Assembly (NCBI GenBank): GCA_026707945.1
Contig: JAPOVV010000074.1
Coordinates: 62,001-126,000 of the forward strand
Source of the DNA: Gammaproteobacteria bacterium
Lineage (GTDB): Bacteria; Pseudomonadota; Gammaproteobacteria; Pseudomonadales; Azotimanducaceae
Direction: 5' to 3'
DNA length: 64,000 nt
Part shown: piece after piece, positions 46,024-54,810 of the stretch
Numbering within the stretch: position 1 is the stretch's first letter
Layout of the letters: each line of letters opens with the position of its first letter
Program-made: the position numbers and the translations under genes
Notes under the pieces: model-generated
What the model was told of the DNA's origin: nothing
Seen by the model: the letters and a program-made list of their open reading frames with translations, nothing else
Database searches by the model: none

Positions 46024-47148
46024 TTAGGCGGCTAATTTAGGCTCGATGACGCCAAGCTCTATCGACGTTTCCACCACAGCACGAATCGTGTCATCGATCG
46101 GGCGAATCGTCGCGCCGAGGACTTCCTTGGCCTTCTTGCAATCGTTTACCGCATGTGGTGCAGGCGGCTTGCCATCCGAGTCTTGATCGCCTTCACGATT
46201 TGGTACGGGTTGTGGTAGTCCTAACTCAAACGCCGGGAAATAATCGTGGATGATCCCGCGGACTTCCTCACTAAACAACAACGTCGATCGGCCGCCAGAG
46301 CCGTGCATGAGATAACGAGCACCACCTTTGGTCGCTGAGTGGTCAATGTCGATTTCTGCCGCTAGACGGTGGGCTTTGACCAAATCTCGCACATCGATGA
46401 TGTTGTAGTACATGTCAAATGGCGATGGCCAATTCGGACCCTCGTTGTTCGCCATACGACCAATCTGTTCAATCCACTGCCCGACCTGCGCCTTAAACAA
46501 AACGGGTCCGCAGATCATCGCCGGGCACATCGTGACCGCATCCCACCGACCCCCACTTGCAACGCCTGCTTGGCTGATGAGTTGCTCGGTTTCAACCTTG
46601 CTTCGTGCGTATGAATTCGCTGGATGTTGCCAACGTTGTTCCTCTACACCGTCGGACGCCCAGTCCTCTTCGGTCCACTCGTAACCTGGCGTGACTGTCA
46701 TGGCTCTCCGACCCGCGACAGCCGCCATCGAACTCGTGTATACCAATCGGCGCACGGAGTTCGTTCGATTAATTGAATCGATGACGTTTTGCGTGCCTTT
46801 CAAACCGCCGTCGTAAATATCCGTTGGTACATCGCCGGAACCAAGCGGCTGGGACTTGCCGTCCGCTGAATTTCCAAGCACCGCCGCAACCTGGAACACC
46901 GCGCTACAACCGTCAAACGCATCGTCGTACGATCCTTCGATGAACAGGTCACAACCGTCGATGACCTCGACGTTCGGTAGAGAGGATAAGTAATCCACCG
47001 CATCCTTACCTCGCCAGCTGTTTGCGTCACGAATGCACGCACGGACTTGATACCCGTGTAACGCCATCTCGCGCACCATGTGGCCACCGGTAAAACCCGA
47101 ACATCCGGTCACTGCGACGGGTCCTTGTGATTGACTAATTGCTGGCAT
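46024..47148 (-). CDS. Extended SDR (NAD-dependent epimerase/dihydroflavonol reductase-like)
   Basis: A 374-residue Rossmann-fold oxidoreductase. The nucleotide loop is TGCSGFTGG at residues 14-22, and the YxxxK catalytic motif is YARSK near 179-183. The pattern VRRLVYTSSMAAVAG near 135 resembles dihydroflavonol-4-reductase and 3-beta-HSD-type enzymes rather than sugar epimerases. A likely role is reduction or oxidation of a ketone or hydroxyl on an organic substrate. It lies 68 bp after the second PhyH gene and 39 bp before the MsrQ-like gene, all in one direction. The cofactor preference is not clear. Confidence 0.88.
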   Translation of the reverse strand: MPAISQSQGPVAVTGCSGFTGGHMVREMALHGYQVRACIRDANSWRGKDAVDYLSSLPNVEVIDGCDLFIEGSYDDAFDGCSAVFQVAAVLGNSADGKSQPLGSGDVPTDIYDGGLKGTQNVIDSINRTNSVRRLVYTSSMAAVAGRRAMTVTPGYEWTEEDWASDGVEEQRWQHPANSYARSKVETEQLISQAGVASGGRWDAVTMCPAMICGPVLFKAQVGQWIEQIGRMANNEGPNWPSPFDMYYNIIDVRDLVKAHRLAAEIDIDHSATKGGARYLMHGSGGRSTLLFSEEVRGIIHDYFPAFELGLPQPVPNREGDQDSDGKPPAPHAVNDCKKAKEVLGATIRPIDDTIRAVVETSIELGVIEPKLAA

Positions 47149-47216
47149 AGCTTCCCTTTAATTTCTGTGATATGGTGAAGGTTCAATTTATGAGGTGTGA
47201 CTGCGAGGATTCGACG

Positions 47217-48098
47217 CTATGCGTCAGTGGTTGCTTCGCTCTCTTTCCGATAGTCGGCGTACCAGTCCTTCGCAAGTTTTGAGGTTTCGTGAACGTAAAT
47301 CTCGTCGTTGATCACGTCAATCGGATCGCGACTATCCACACCTAACCCGAATCGGTGATACCCCAACAACCGCTGCAATTTCTCAGGCATTTTGCGGACC
47401 TCCTCTCGCGGTACAGACACGAGTTGAATCTCTTGAGGTCTCAAATACGCAACCTGGTGACTCATGAAGAATCCAAGCCGCTCTCGGTCTTTGGATTCGT
47501 TCGCGCCGCCGCCGTGCCATAGTCCGCCTTCCCACATTAGCATCGTGCCTGACTTCATTTCAACTTGCAACGTGTCGATGGATTGATCAGGTCGGCGATC
47601 ATGCCAACGGTGGCTGTAGGGCACAATATGTGTCGCGCCGTTCTCGACTTCAAAGTCGTCTAGTGCGATTAGTGCATTGCATACGAAGCTCGGATGTGGT
47701 CGCGGAATAGGCCATAAGCCATCGTCCTGGTGAAGGAACTGTCTCGTTTCACCCGGAAGAACATTGAATAACGTGGTAACGTTAATTTGTGTTCGAGGAC
47801 CTAGTACGCCTTCAACTAGTGCACGAACTCGTTTATCGAGAAATAAGTAATCAACCGCTCTTGTCTTCGCAAGGAGATTGTGTGCACGCCACGTCTTACC
47901 TGTTTGCGTACCAATGGCACGCATTTCCGTAATGTGGACCTCTGACATGAACGCACGCCGAATCGTTTCGACCTCCTCGGATGAGATAAAGTCTTCAACG
48001 ATTGTGTAGCCCCGATCCAATATCTGATCGACACGCTCGGTGATGTCGAGTCCGTCGATGATCTGTGGTCCTTCGGACGCCTGTACGGGTTGCTTCAT
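47217..48098 (-). CDS. Phytanoyl-CoA dioxygenase family protein (second of pair)
   Basis: An Fe(II)/2-oxoglutarate oxygenase of 293 residues. Iron ligands are His123-x-Asp125 (FLHQDDGLW) and His195 (LWHGGGANES), with Arg207 a likely 2-oxoglutarate contact. The segment ENGATHIVPYSHRW is the usual core strand before the distal His. It overlaps the upstream PhyH gene by 4 bases, so they are translated together. The two are not close duplicates: the N-terminal halves differ, suggesting sequential or heteromeric functions on one pathway. Confidence 0.9.
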   Translation of the reverse strand: MKQPVQASEGPQIIDGLDITERVDQILDRGYTIVEDFISSEEVETIRRAFMSEVHITEMRAIGTQTGKTWRAHNLLAKTRAVDYLFLDKRVRALVEGVLGPRTQINVTTLFNVLPGETRQFLHQDDGLWPIPRPHPSFVCNALIALDDFEVENGATHIVPYSHRWHDRRPDQSIDTLQVEMKSGTMLMWEGGLWHGGGANESKDRERLGFFMSHQVAYLRPQEIQLVSVPREEVRKMPEKLQRLLGYHRFGLGVDSRDPIDVINDEIYVHETSKLAKDWYADYRKESEATTDA

Positions 48099-49159
48099 TT
48101 TGCGGTTGCCGCTTCCTTTACTGGTTCAGCGTGTTCCTTCTCTTCCTTCGCTTTCTGCTCTCGACGAATTCGACTGGCGTTTCGTTGCGACGTCATTACG
48201 CCGTCATGTGTCATGTAGTCATACTTCGGACGCAAGGTCGTTTTGCCATTCGCCGGGTCCATGTCAAACAGACTGCGATACGATTCAATCGACTGGCCAC
48301 TCTTCGAGCCTGGTTCGGCTCCAGAGACCCTTTCGATATCCCAGTCACTCGCGCCGAACGGGAACAAACTGTAGACATCCATTAATCCTGCGAACCGTAC
48401 GGGGTTGCGATCGAGTGCTTCCTGGGTCACTGTTTCGCGATAGGCCTCTTCAGCCTGTCGTCTTCGCCGCATATATTCGCATTGCAGCGTCATTCGTAAT
48501 CCGGGCGTTTTCTTGGGGTACGAACCATGCCACGTGTGATTGCCCCAGATGACCATTGATCCTTGCGGCGCTTCCACCGCAACTGCACGGTCGGCCCAGT
48601 ACTTTGAATCATCCGGTGTTACCTGGCGTCGCCATTTGTGGCTGCCAGGCACAAAGGAAATCGAACCATCGTCCTTGGTGTAGTCGGTTAGCATGAAATG
48701 CATGTTGCAGTTGTTAACCTGTTCCGGTTGCGCCTGCAACGCTGGGTCGAGATAGTCACCGTGAATTCCAGTACGAACTTCGCCAGGTCCTTTAATCCAC
48801 GCGGCACACAAACTAAGAATGCAATCGGTACCGAGAAGCCACTGCGCCAAGCCTAAACCAGCCGGGTTGTACGTCAGTTTTTCAAATATCTGGTCTTCCC
48901 ACAACATGAAACGTTGAATGTCGTTCACGTTCGACCAGCGTTCTACCGACAGTCCGTCTTCGCCATAACGCCGCAACATCGTGCGCTCAAGAGCGGCTTT
49001 GACTTCCTCGCAAAATTCTGGTGGACCAACCTTTTCTGGCGGTACAACCGTGAATCCGAACGCTTCGAGTTCAGTCATGTTGCTCAGCAGATCCAGCTCA
49101 GCGAGTTCTTTGTAGAGAGGCGCGACTGATCCCGTTGACTTCCAATCGCCAATTTCCAA
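48095..49159 (-). CDS. Phytanoyl-CoA dioxygenase family protein (first of pair)
   Basis: A 354-residue relative with readable iron ligands His133-x-Asp135 (GIHGDYLDP) and distal His211 (NHTWHGSYP), plus SISFVPGSHKWRR before the distal site. The last 40 residues (RRIRREQKAKEEKEHAEPVKEA in outline) are a charged, probably disordered tail. It is the first gene of the seven-gene minus-strand run that ends at 42988. The substrate is unknown. The short DNA segment upstream to the divergent sulfite reductase gene holds its promoter. Confidence 0.9.
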   Translation of the reverse strand: MEIGDWKSTGSVAPLYKELAELDLLSNMTELEAFGFTVVPPEKVGPPEFCEEVKAALERTMLRRYGEDGLSVERWSNVNDIQRFMLWEDQIFEKLTYNPAGLGLAQWLLGTDCILSLCAAWIKGPGEVRTGIHGDYLDPALQAQPEQVNNCNMHFMLTDYTKDDGSISFVPGSHKWRRQVTPDDSKYWADRAVAVEAPQGSMVIWGNHTWHGSYPKKTPGLRMTLQCEYMRRRRQAEEAYRETVTQEALDRNPVRFAGLMDVYSLFPFGASDWDIERVSGAEPGSKSGQSIESYRSLFDMDPANGKTTLRPKYDYMTHDGVMTSQRNASRIRREQKAKEEKEHAEPVKEAATAK

Positions 49160-49468
49160 AACCGTATCTCCCAGACTCAGAAGCTAAGAAGGGCAGAACC
49201 CTGCATCAGATCGAGGTTCAGGCAAAAATCAACAATTGCTTGCATGAGAAACGGCGATATGTACGCCAGAAATCGCTTGAACCGCTATACGCGCGAGTGG
49301 CTCCGATAACCGCGACACTCATAAAACCGCCCGATGAACGACGTGTGCGTGCGGTTAACAAGACGATTATCGCATAATTCCCACTTCCCCGAATTCGCAC
49401 TTGCAGGCGTTAGCGCCTCAATTTAGACGCCCATAAGCACTTGACTGTAGTCAAATGCAGGCGAGCCG
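49160..49468. promoter_or_regulatory. Divergent promoter region of PhyH operon and sulfite reductase
   Basis: About 310 bp separate the divergent genes. The right end holds a perfect inverted repeat, TTGACT-GT-AGTCAA, at 49441-49454, only 14 bases before the reductase ATG, and a smaller stem AGGCG/CGCCT at about 49411-49424. Either could be an operator. No intact small gene was recognised; the two open frames in this stretch look non-coding. Confidence 0.4.
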
Positions 49469-51154
49469 ATGTATCAATACGACGACTTTGACCGCAACTT
49501 CCTGAAGGAACGAGTTGCGCAATTCCGCGACCAGACTGACCGTTTTCTCGCTGGAGAAATTCCTGACGATGTGTTCCAGCAGCTCCGTTTACGCAACGGT
49601 CTTTACATCCAACGGCTTGCGCCGATGCTACGAATTGCGGTGCCATACGGGACGCTTAATGCAGAGCAACTACGCAAATTAGCGTCTATTTCTCGCGACT
49701 ACGACAAGGGATACGGTCACCTTAGCACGCGACAAAACATGCAATTGAACTGGCCCGAGCTGGCAGAAGTTCCAGACATTCTGGCAGAACTTGCAGATGT
49801 CAATATGCATGCGATCCAGACCAGCGGTAGTTGCGTACGTAATGTGACCACCGACCAATTTGCGGGCGTCGCGGCGGATGAGCAAATTGATGCTCGACCC
49901 TATGCGGAGATGCTGAGGCAGTGGTCCACGTATCACCCCGAATTTGAATGGCTACCTCGTAAATTCAAAATTGCTTTAAACGGTGCGGCTTCCGATCGCG
50001 CAGCCATCGCGGTGCATGACATCGGTATCCAATTACAGGTTGACGAAAACGGGCGAACGACGTTCGATGTCTATGTTGGAGGTGGACTCGGCCGTACACC
50101 GGCGATCGGAGCGCTCATACGTGAGAACTTGCCCGAGAAGCACCTGCTAACGTACGTCGAGGCGATTCTGCGCGTATACAACCGATACGGTCGTCGAGAC
50201 AACAAATACAAGGCTCGCATCAAGATCCTTGTTAAAGCCATGACGCCGGAAGTATTCGGCGAGAAGGTCGACGCGGAATGGGATCTCATTAAGGACAATC
50301 CGCAGGAACTCACTCGGGATGAAATCGATCGTATCGTCGCGTGTTTTGAACCGCCTGACTACCCGGCTGTCGCGGACGCGACTTCCGCGCTTGCTTCAAA
50401 ACGGCTTGAGGATCCGGCGTTTAGCCGATGGGTGCAGCAAAACGTTGCGGAACACAAGCAACCTAATTACGCCATCGTCACGCTTTCGACGAAAGCCACT
50501 GGTATCCCGCCGGGTGACGTGACCGACGTCCAAATGGACGCTGTTGCCGATTGGTCGGAAACATTCGGTTTTGGCGAAATTCGCATCAGTCACGAACAGA
50601 ACTTTGTGCTGCCTGACGTACCGCAGCATCAGTTGTTCGAGCTATTCGAGCTAGCGCGTGCGGAAGGGTTAGCGTCTGCGAATCAAGGTTTGCTCACGGA
50701 TGTGATTTGCTGCCCTGGCGGCGACTATTGCTCATTGGCGAACGCAAAATCAATACCTGTCGCTGAAGAAATACTGCAGCGGTTCGACGACTACGACTAC
50801 CTTCATGATCTAGGTCCGCTTGATCTGAACATTTCGGGTTGCATGAATGCCTGTGGTCATCACCATGTCGGTCATATCGGCATCTTAGGCGTCGACAAAC
50901 GAGGCGACGAGTTCTATCAGATCTCACTCGGTGGCAACGCGACGAACGATGCATCACTCGGCAAGATCATCGGCCCCTCTTTTTCTCGCAACGAAGTTGT
51001 CGGCGTCATTGAAAGGTTGCTAGACGTGTACGTTGATTACCGCGCGGAAGGTGAAACGTTCTTGAGCTGCTATCGCCGTGTTGGCATGGATCCATTCAAG
51101 GAACGGGTCTATTTAGAGCAACCAGAGAGTCAGTCGTATGCCCGTGCTGGTTAA
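49469..51154 (+). CDS. Sulfite/nitrite reductase hemoprotein (CysI-like)
   Basis: A 561-residue siroheme/[4Fe-4S] reductase. Two ferredoxin-like half domains frame the fold: GYGHLSTRQNMQLNW near 75-92 with the siroheme contacts, and the cluster cysteines Cys415/Cys421 (CPGGDYC) and Cys458/Cys462 (CMNAC) in the C-terminal half. It probably reduces sulfite to sulfide (assimilatory), with nitrite as alternative substrate. The overlapping DUF934 gene downstream is the usual partner of such reductases in proteobacteria that lack a CysJ flavoprotein, so electrons may come from ferredoxin. CysH and CysB are encoded 37 kb away. Confidence 0.92.
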   Translation: MYQYDDFDRNFLKERVAQFRDQTDRFLAGEIPDDVFQQLRLRNGLYIQRLAPMLRIAVPYGTLNAEQLRKLASISRDYDKGYGHLSTRQNMQLNWPELAEVPDILAELADVNMHAIQTSGSCVRNVTTDQFAGVAADEQIDARPYAEMLRQWSTYHPEFEWLPRKFKIALNGAASDRAAIAVHDIGIQLQVDENGRTTFDVYVGGGLGRTPAIGALIRENLPEKHLLTYVEAILRVYNRYGRRDNKYKARIKILVKAMTPEVFGEKVDAEWDLIKDNPQELTRDEIDRIVACFEPPDYPAVADATSALASKRLEDPAFSRWVQQNVAEHKQPNYAIVTLSTKATGIPPGDVTDVQMDAVADWSETFGFGEIRISHEQNFVLPDVPQHQLFELFELARAEGLASANQGLLTDVICCPGGDYCSLANAKSIPVAEEILQRFDDYDYLHDLGPLDLNISGCMNACGHHHVGHIGILGVDKRGDEFYQISLGGNATNDASLGKIIGPSFSRNEVVGVIERLLDVYVDYRAEGETFLSCYRRVGMDPFKERVYLEQPESQSYARAG

Positions 51155-51605
51155 GGACCAGCAGATCGTTGCCGATCCATGGCAGCTGCTCGAGTCGATT
51201 CCGGATTACGTGCCGGACAATGCGATCGTACCGATTAACCAATTGTCGAATACCAACGCGAATGGTGCGTGGGTCGAGGGCGATTTGGAAGTCGATGACT
51301 TTGGCGAGGAACTCGCGAAGCTAGATCTGGTTGCCGTGCATTTTCCGATGTTCGCGGATGGACGCGGTTTGTCGTTGGGATCACTCCTACGAAGTCGATA
51401 TGGATTTGAGGGTGAGTTGCGGGCGATTGGCGAAGTTCAGCCAGATCTCACCCCATTTATGCATCGTTGCGGTTTTGATGCGTTCGTGCTAGAAAATGAG
51501 CTAGCTGCCAAAACTGCAATTCAATGCATGGCCAGTATGAGCGACTTTTATCAAGGTTCCGTTATCCAACCAGAACCGGCATATCGCCGAAAACACAGCC
51601 ACTAA
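51138..51605 (+). CDS. DUF934 protein
   Basis: A 155-residue protein of the DUF934 family. The characteristic pattern is LDLVAVHFPMFADGRGLSLGSLLRSRYGFEGELRAIG, which spans about 68-105. It overlaps the reductase gene by 17 bases, so it is co-translated. Members are consistently linked with CysI-type sulfite or nitrite reductases and are thought to support them, but no activity is established. The last residues are basic. Confidence 0.9.
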   Translation: MPVLVKDQQIVADPWQLLESIPDYVPDNAIVPINQLSNTNANGAWVEGDLEVDDFGEELAKLDLVAVHFPMFADGRGLSLGSLLRSRYGFEGELRAIGEVQPDLTPFMHRCGFDAFVLENELAAKTAIQCMASMSDFYQGSVIQPEPAYRRKHSH

Positions 51606-51642
51606 TTCGCATCTTTGAATTCCATCGTACGATTGCGCGACG

Positions 51643-52794
51643 ATGATCGATAGCTTCATTCTCATCTTCGTCGGCGCGGCTATCCTCGCGTCGCTGGCGA
51701 TGTTTATCCGCCAACCTTTGATCATTGTTTACGTATTCCTCGGCGTCGCCTTGGGTCCGTCTGCGCTAGGCTGGATAAGCGATACCACGCTGGTCAGCGA
51801 AGTCTCAGAAATCGGGATTCTGTTCCTGCTCTTTATCGTCGGACTCGAATTACCTCCGAGCAAACTCGTCGCGATGTTTAGCACTTCTCTTATCGCAGCA
51901 TTGCTAAGTTCAGTCTTGTTTTTTGTGGTTGGACTTGGTGCCGGACAAATCTTCGGCTTCACTTGGATTGAGAGCATCGTACTCGGTGTTGCGCTGATGT
52001 TCTCAAGCACAGTATTGGGAATTAAGTTGCTACCTCGCACGATATTGCACCATCGAAAGATCGGTGAAATCGTCATTGGCATTTTGCTGCTTCAGGATCT
52101 ACTCGCCGTCATCGCGTTGGTCGCGCTATATCTGTTTGCGAAAGTCGGACCACAAGGGAACATTGATCTTGGACTTCTGTTAGCGGCTGGACCCGTGCTC
52201 TTACTCGTCGCATACGTCGGACCGAAGTTCCTTATCTGGCCTCTCATGCAGCGATTCGACGTGTTCACCGAGTATATGTTTCTGTTGTATATCGGCTGGT
52301 GTCTTGCACTCGCTGGGATCGCACACGCATGCGGCTTGGGATTTGAACTTGGCGCGTTCGTTGCGGGTGTATCTCTTGCGAATTCGCCGGTATCGCAAAG
52401 CGTCGCCGAAACGTTAGAGCCTCTACGAGACTTTTTCCTGATACTGTTTTTCTTTACGGTCGGCGCTCGGGTCGACATCATGCTCGTACCCGACGCAATA
52501 TGGCAAGCCGCTTTGCTTGCTGCGCTTCTTATTGCTCTGAAACCGGTCGCATTTCGCTATCTGCTTGCTCTTACCAGGGTGCGGCGACCAATTGGCTGGG
52601 AGGTCGGCGTGCGTTTAGGACAGTGCAGTGAGTTTTCTCTCTTGGTTCTATTCGTCGCGTCGCCGCTACTGAGTAAACAAACCGACCATGTCATTCTGTT
52701 GGCAACGATCTTGACGATGCTGGTCTCGACCTATATGGTCGTCCTTAACTATCGCAATCCACTCGCGCTTTCCGAACGTTTGCGCGTCGCTTGA
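51643..52794 (+). CDS. Cation:proton antiporter (CPA2 / KefB-like membrane domain)
   Basis: A 383-residue inner-membrane antiporter with about 12 hydrophobic segments. The first is SFILIFVGAAILASLAMF, and FILFLLFIVGLELPPSKL-like text near 60-75 plus MFSSTVLGIKLL near 123 are CPA2 family hallmarks. The ion pocket probably lies in the LFFFTVGARVDI region near 272. It is only the membrane domain: the TrkA-N/RCK regulatory domain found in KefB and KefC is absent. It lies 37 bp after the DUF934 gene in the same direction but is probably a separate function. The ion (K+ or Na+) is not determined. Confidence 0.9.
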   Translation: MIDSFILIFVGAAILASLAMFIRQPLIIVYVFLGVALGPSALGWISDTTLVSEVSEIGILFLLFIVGLELPPSKLVAMFSTSLIAALLSSVLFFVVGLGAGQIFGFTWIESIVLGVALMFSSTVLGIKLLPRTILHHRKIGEIVIGILLLQDLLAVIALVALYLFAKVGPQGNIDLGLLLAAGPVLLLVAYVGPKFLIWPLMQRFDVFTEYMFLLYIGWCLALAGIAHACGLGFELGAFVAGVSLANSPVSQSVAETLEPLRDFFLILFFFTVGARVDIMLVPDAIWQAALLAALLIALKPVAFRYLLALTRVRRPIGWEVGVRLGQCSEFSLLVLFVASPLLSKQTDHVILLATILTMLVSTYMVVLNYRNPLALSERLRVA

Positions 52795-52800
52795 CCGAAT

Positions 52801-53592
52801 TTAATATCGGGAAGAAACGCCTGCACTCGGTCGTTGTTCAGTCCGACTCTCTATGTCTTCCGAGCTTAAATCCCTAAAGTGCTGTTGTATGCGATTAACG
52901 TTCGATGGTTTCAACCAATTGATCGTCAAATTACCACCCTCCGAGTGGCTTGTCATCAGGTCTAAACGATCATCGCCATCATAGTTCCAATCGTTTTCGA
53001 GATGCCATAAACCAAAGCAATGACCCAGTTCGTGCGCAACAATGTGGAGCCACGAAATCGACCACACACTACAGCTTGTCGTAGTCCAGTGCAAATCTTC
53101 GGGATCCCATCCAACCCAACTCCACCAATTGTTTGTACCGAAGCTTGAATGAGCCCAATAGAAGTCGTCTGGCAGCAGAATCAGACCTAGAAGTACGGTA
53201 CCTTGGTGATGTGGCTCGTTCCGCACAAATCCTAACCGGATCATCAAATCACTCATGTCGTCCAATACGTTATCAATCGCATCACTCTCACATTCGTGCC
53301 TATCGTCTAAGTCACCGCTCGCCATCGTGCATCTAAGAACTATCGGGTCCATATCGGACAAAACAAGGTTGTAATGGGTTGGTGCTACACCCAATAAAGC
53401 AAGCGCTTCGTGAGTTTGCTGCATTGCCGAATTCAATTTCGTGGGTGATGGAGGAATCGCATCTTCGCCGTCGATCGTCGAGACTTTGTGTATTTCTATC
53501 GGTAGTACTTCGATTAGTACCCTGTCCTGTGCATCCAGAGGAAGAACAATTGAAATCAGCCCCAACATGGCGATCCGGACACCGACTCGCAT
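52801..53592 (-). CDS. Secreted metzincin-type zinc protease
   Basis: A secreted protein of 263 residues from the ATG at 53592, where a signal peptide begins (MRVGVRIAMLGLISIVLPLDA); the frame opens at 53622. Counting from 53622, the metzincin motif HELGHCFGLWH is at 197-207 and the Met-turn methionine is at 223 (RLDLMTSH). The three His residues bind zinc and the Glu is the catalytic base. Five cysteines are dispersed through the frame, possibly forming disulfides. It is most like short matrixin-type zinc proteases. It is convergent with the antiporter gene. A truncated IS transposase lies upstream, and the substrate is unknown. Confidence 0.8.
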   Translation of the reverse strand: MRVGVRIAMLGLISIVLPLDAQDRVLIEVLPIEIHKVSTIDGEDAIPPSPTKLNSAMQQTHEALALLGVAPTHYNLVLSDMDPIVLRCTMASGDLDDRHECESDAIDNVLDDMSDLMIRLGFVRNEPHHQGTVLLGLILLPDDFYWAHSSFGTNNWWSWVGWDPEDLHWTTTSCSVWSISWLHIVAHELGHCFGLWHLENDWNYDGDDRLDLMTSHSEGGNLTINWLKPSNVNRIQQHFRDLSSEDIESRTEQRPSAGVSSRY

Positions 53593-53758
53593 AGAGTTTG
53601 ACGAGCTCACACGTCTAGTCATTCACTTAAATAGCCTTTTGACCGGAAAGGTACACAACGCTCGTCCAGTACGACCGAAGAGACAAGGGAAGATTGGTGA
53701 TTCAGTCACGATGAATGACCAAGAATAGCGACATAGGACCCAAAAATTTACACGTGGT

Positions 53759-54190
53759 TTAGTGAGTCGGTCTCTCCAGATTAGCGGACCGGTGTGCTTC
53801 AGCGACGACTTCCGTAAACAGTGCATCCTGAGCGTGAGATTTCAGTCGCTTGCGAAATCGACCCAACGTCGATCGATGAAGCGACGACCGTTGCGTGATG
53901 TCCCACGCGCAAAAGGCTTCGACTAGACGGTTTTCCACCATGTCATCGATTGCCTGTTGATCACTAAGAGAACAGCTGAGTTGATACACGTGTAATCGAA
54001 TCATGCTTTCAAGAGGGATCGGGGTCCGACCCCGTACGCCTTTCGGATAAATCGGTACTAGGGCTCGGATAAGTCGACGCCACGGGATTGCACCATCGAG
54101 TGCATCAAGGTATCGGTGCCGCTTCGTGTTTAGGTCCCGAATCCAAGCGTGTTCAGAGAAGATCGACGGCGTTTCCGACACTGAGGACAT
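53759..54190 (-). pseudogene. Truncated IS5-family transposase
   Basis: The N-terminal 143 residues of an IS5-type transposase, with the DUF772 pattern YLDALDGAIPWRRLIRALVP and GRTPIPLESMIRLHVYQLSCSLSDQQAIDDM. The frame stops at residue 143 with LERPTH, where an intact transposase of about 320-450 residues would continue into the DDE catalytic core. No DDE half was found downstream in any frame, and no terminal inverted repeats could be matched. It is therefore a dead insertion-sequence remnant. Its start may still be native, as the ATG is followed by normal N-terminal sequence. Confidence 0.75.
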
Positions 54191-54472
54191 TGAACGTCTC
54201 GAGCCAAATGCTCAATTCAGAGGGGACTAATCTACCAGAAGCTGCGTAAAAACGAAATGTCAGTTTGTTTCCGTATGCTGCGTTTGTCAGATATACGACA
54301 CTCCTAGTCACAAAATTCCACCCTTCCAGGTCGGTCCGTTTGACACAAGTTAGCGCATCAGTCAGATAACCAATAATCGTTGAAGGCGCTCGATTTGTTC
54401 GTCCCATCCGCGAGGTGTTTAATAATTTCAACTCATCGCAGCTACACGTAGTACAGGGAATCAGAGGTACGC

Positions 54473-54709
54473 ATGAGTCGGAGAAGAGGACTCTTTGTAG
54501 GCACTACCGTCTTTTCTATTTTGGCAGTCGGAACATTTGTCTTTCTAAATAAGCTAATTGGGCTAATCGTGTTCAGCATCATCGATCTTGAGCAAGGGTC
54601 AGATAGCAACATATCTGCTGTGTTGATAGCGTCTTTTGTAGTCCTCGTACTCGCAACGATCACCCTACCCACGCTTGGAACGCATATCTTGTTACGGAAG
54701 TTTCCCTAG
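54473..54709 (+). CDS. Small two-TM membrane protein
   Basis: A 78-residue protein with a basic start (MSRRRG) and two hydrophobic segments (LFVGTTVFSILAVGTFVFLN and AVLIASFVVLVLATITLPTL), separated by a short acidic loop. An AGAGGT ribosome site lies about 6 bases before the ATG, so translation is likely. No family is recognised. It lies alone between the IS5 remnant and acuI, with about 100 bp to the latter's stop. Confidence 0.55.
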   Translation: MSRRRGLFVGTTVFSILAVGTFVFLNKLIGLIVFSIIDLEQGSDSNISAVLIASFVVLVLATITLPTLGTHILLRKFP

Positions 54710-54810
54710 CAGTCTAGTGCGGTTTCCTAAGTCACTTTTTTACCGCACACACCGAAATACCAAGTCTTCTTCATCGATCGAGCGCCAGACGATCGACTCA
54801 AGAGCATTTA

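Noticed and set aside
54153-54431. Minus-strand open frame of 92 codons overlapping the IS5 transposase start
   Set aside because: Overlaps the transposase in another frame, has no ribosome site and no recognisable domain; probably chance.
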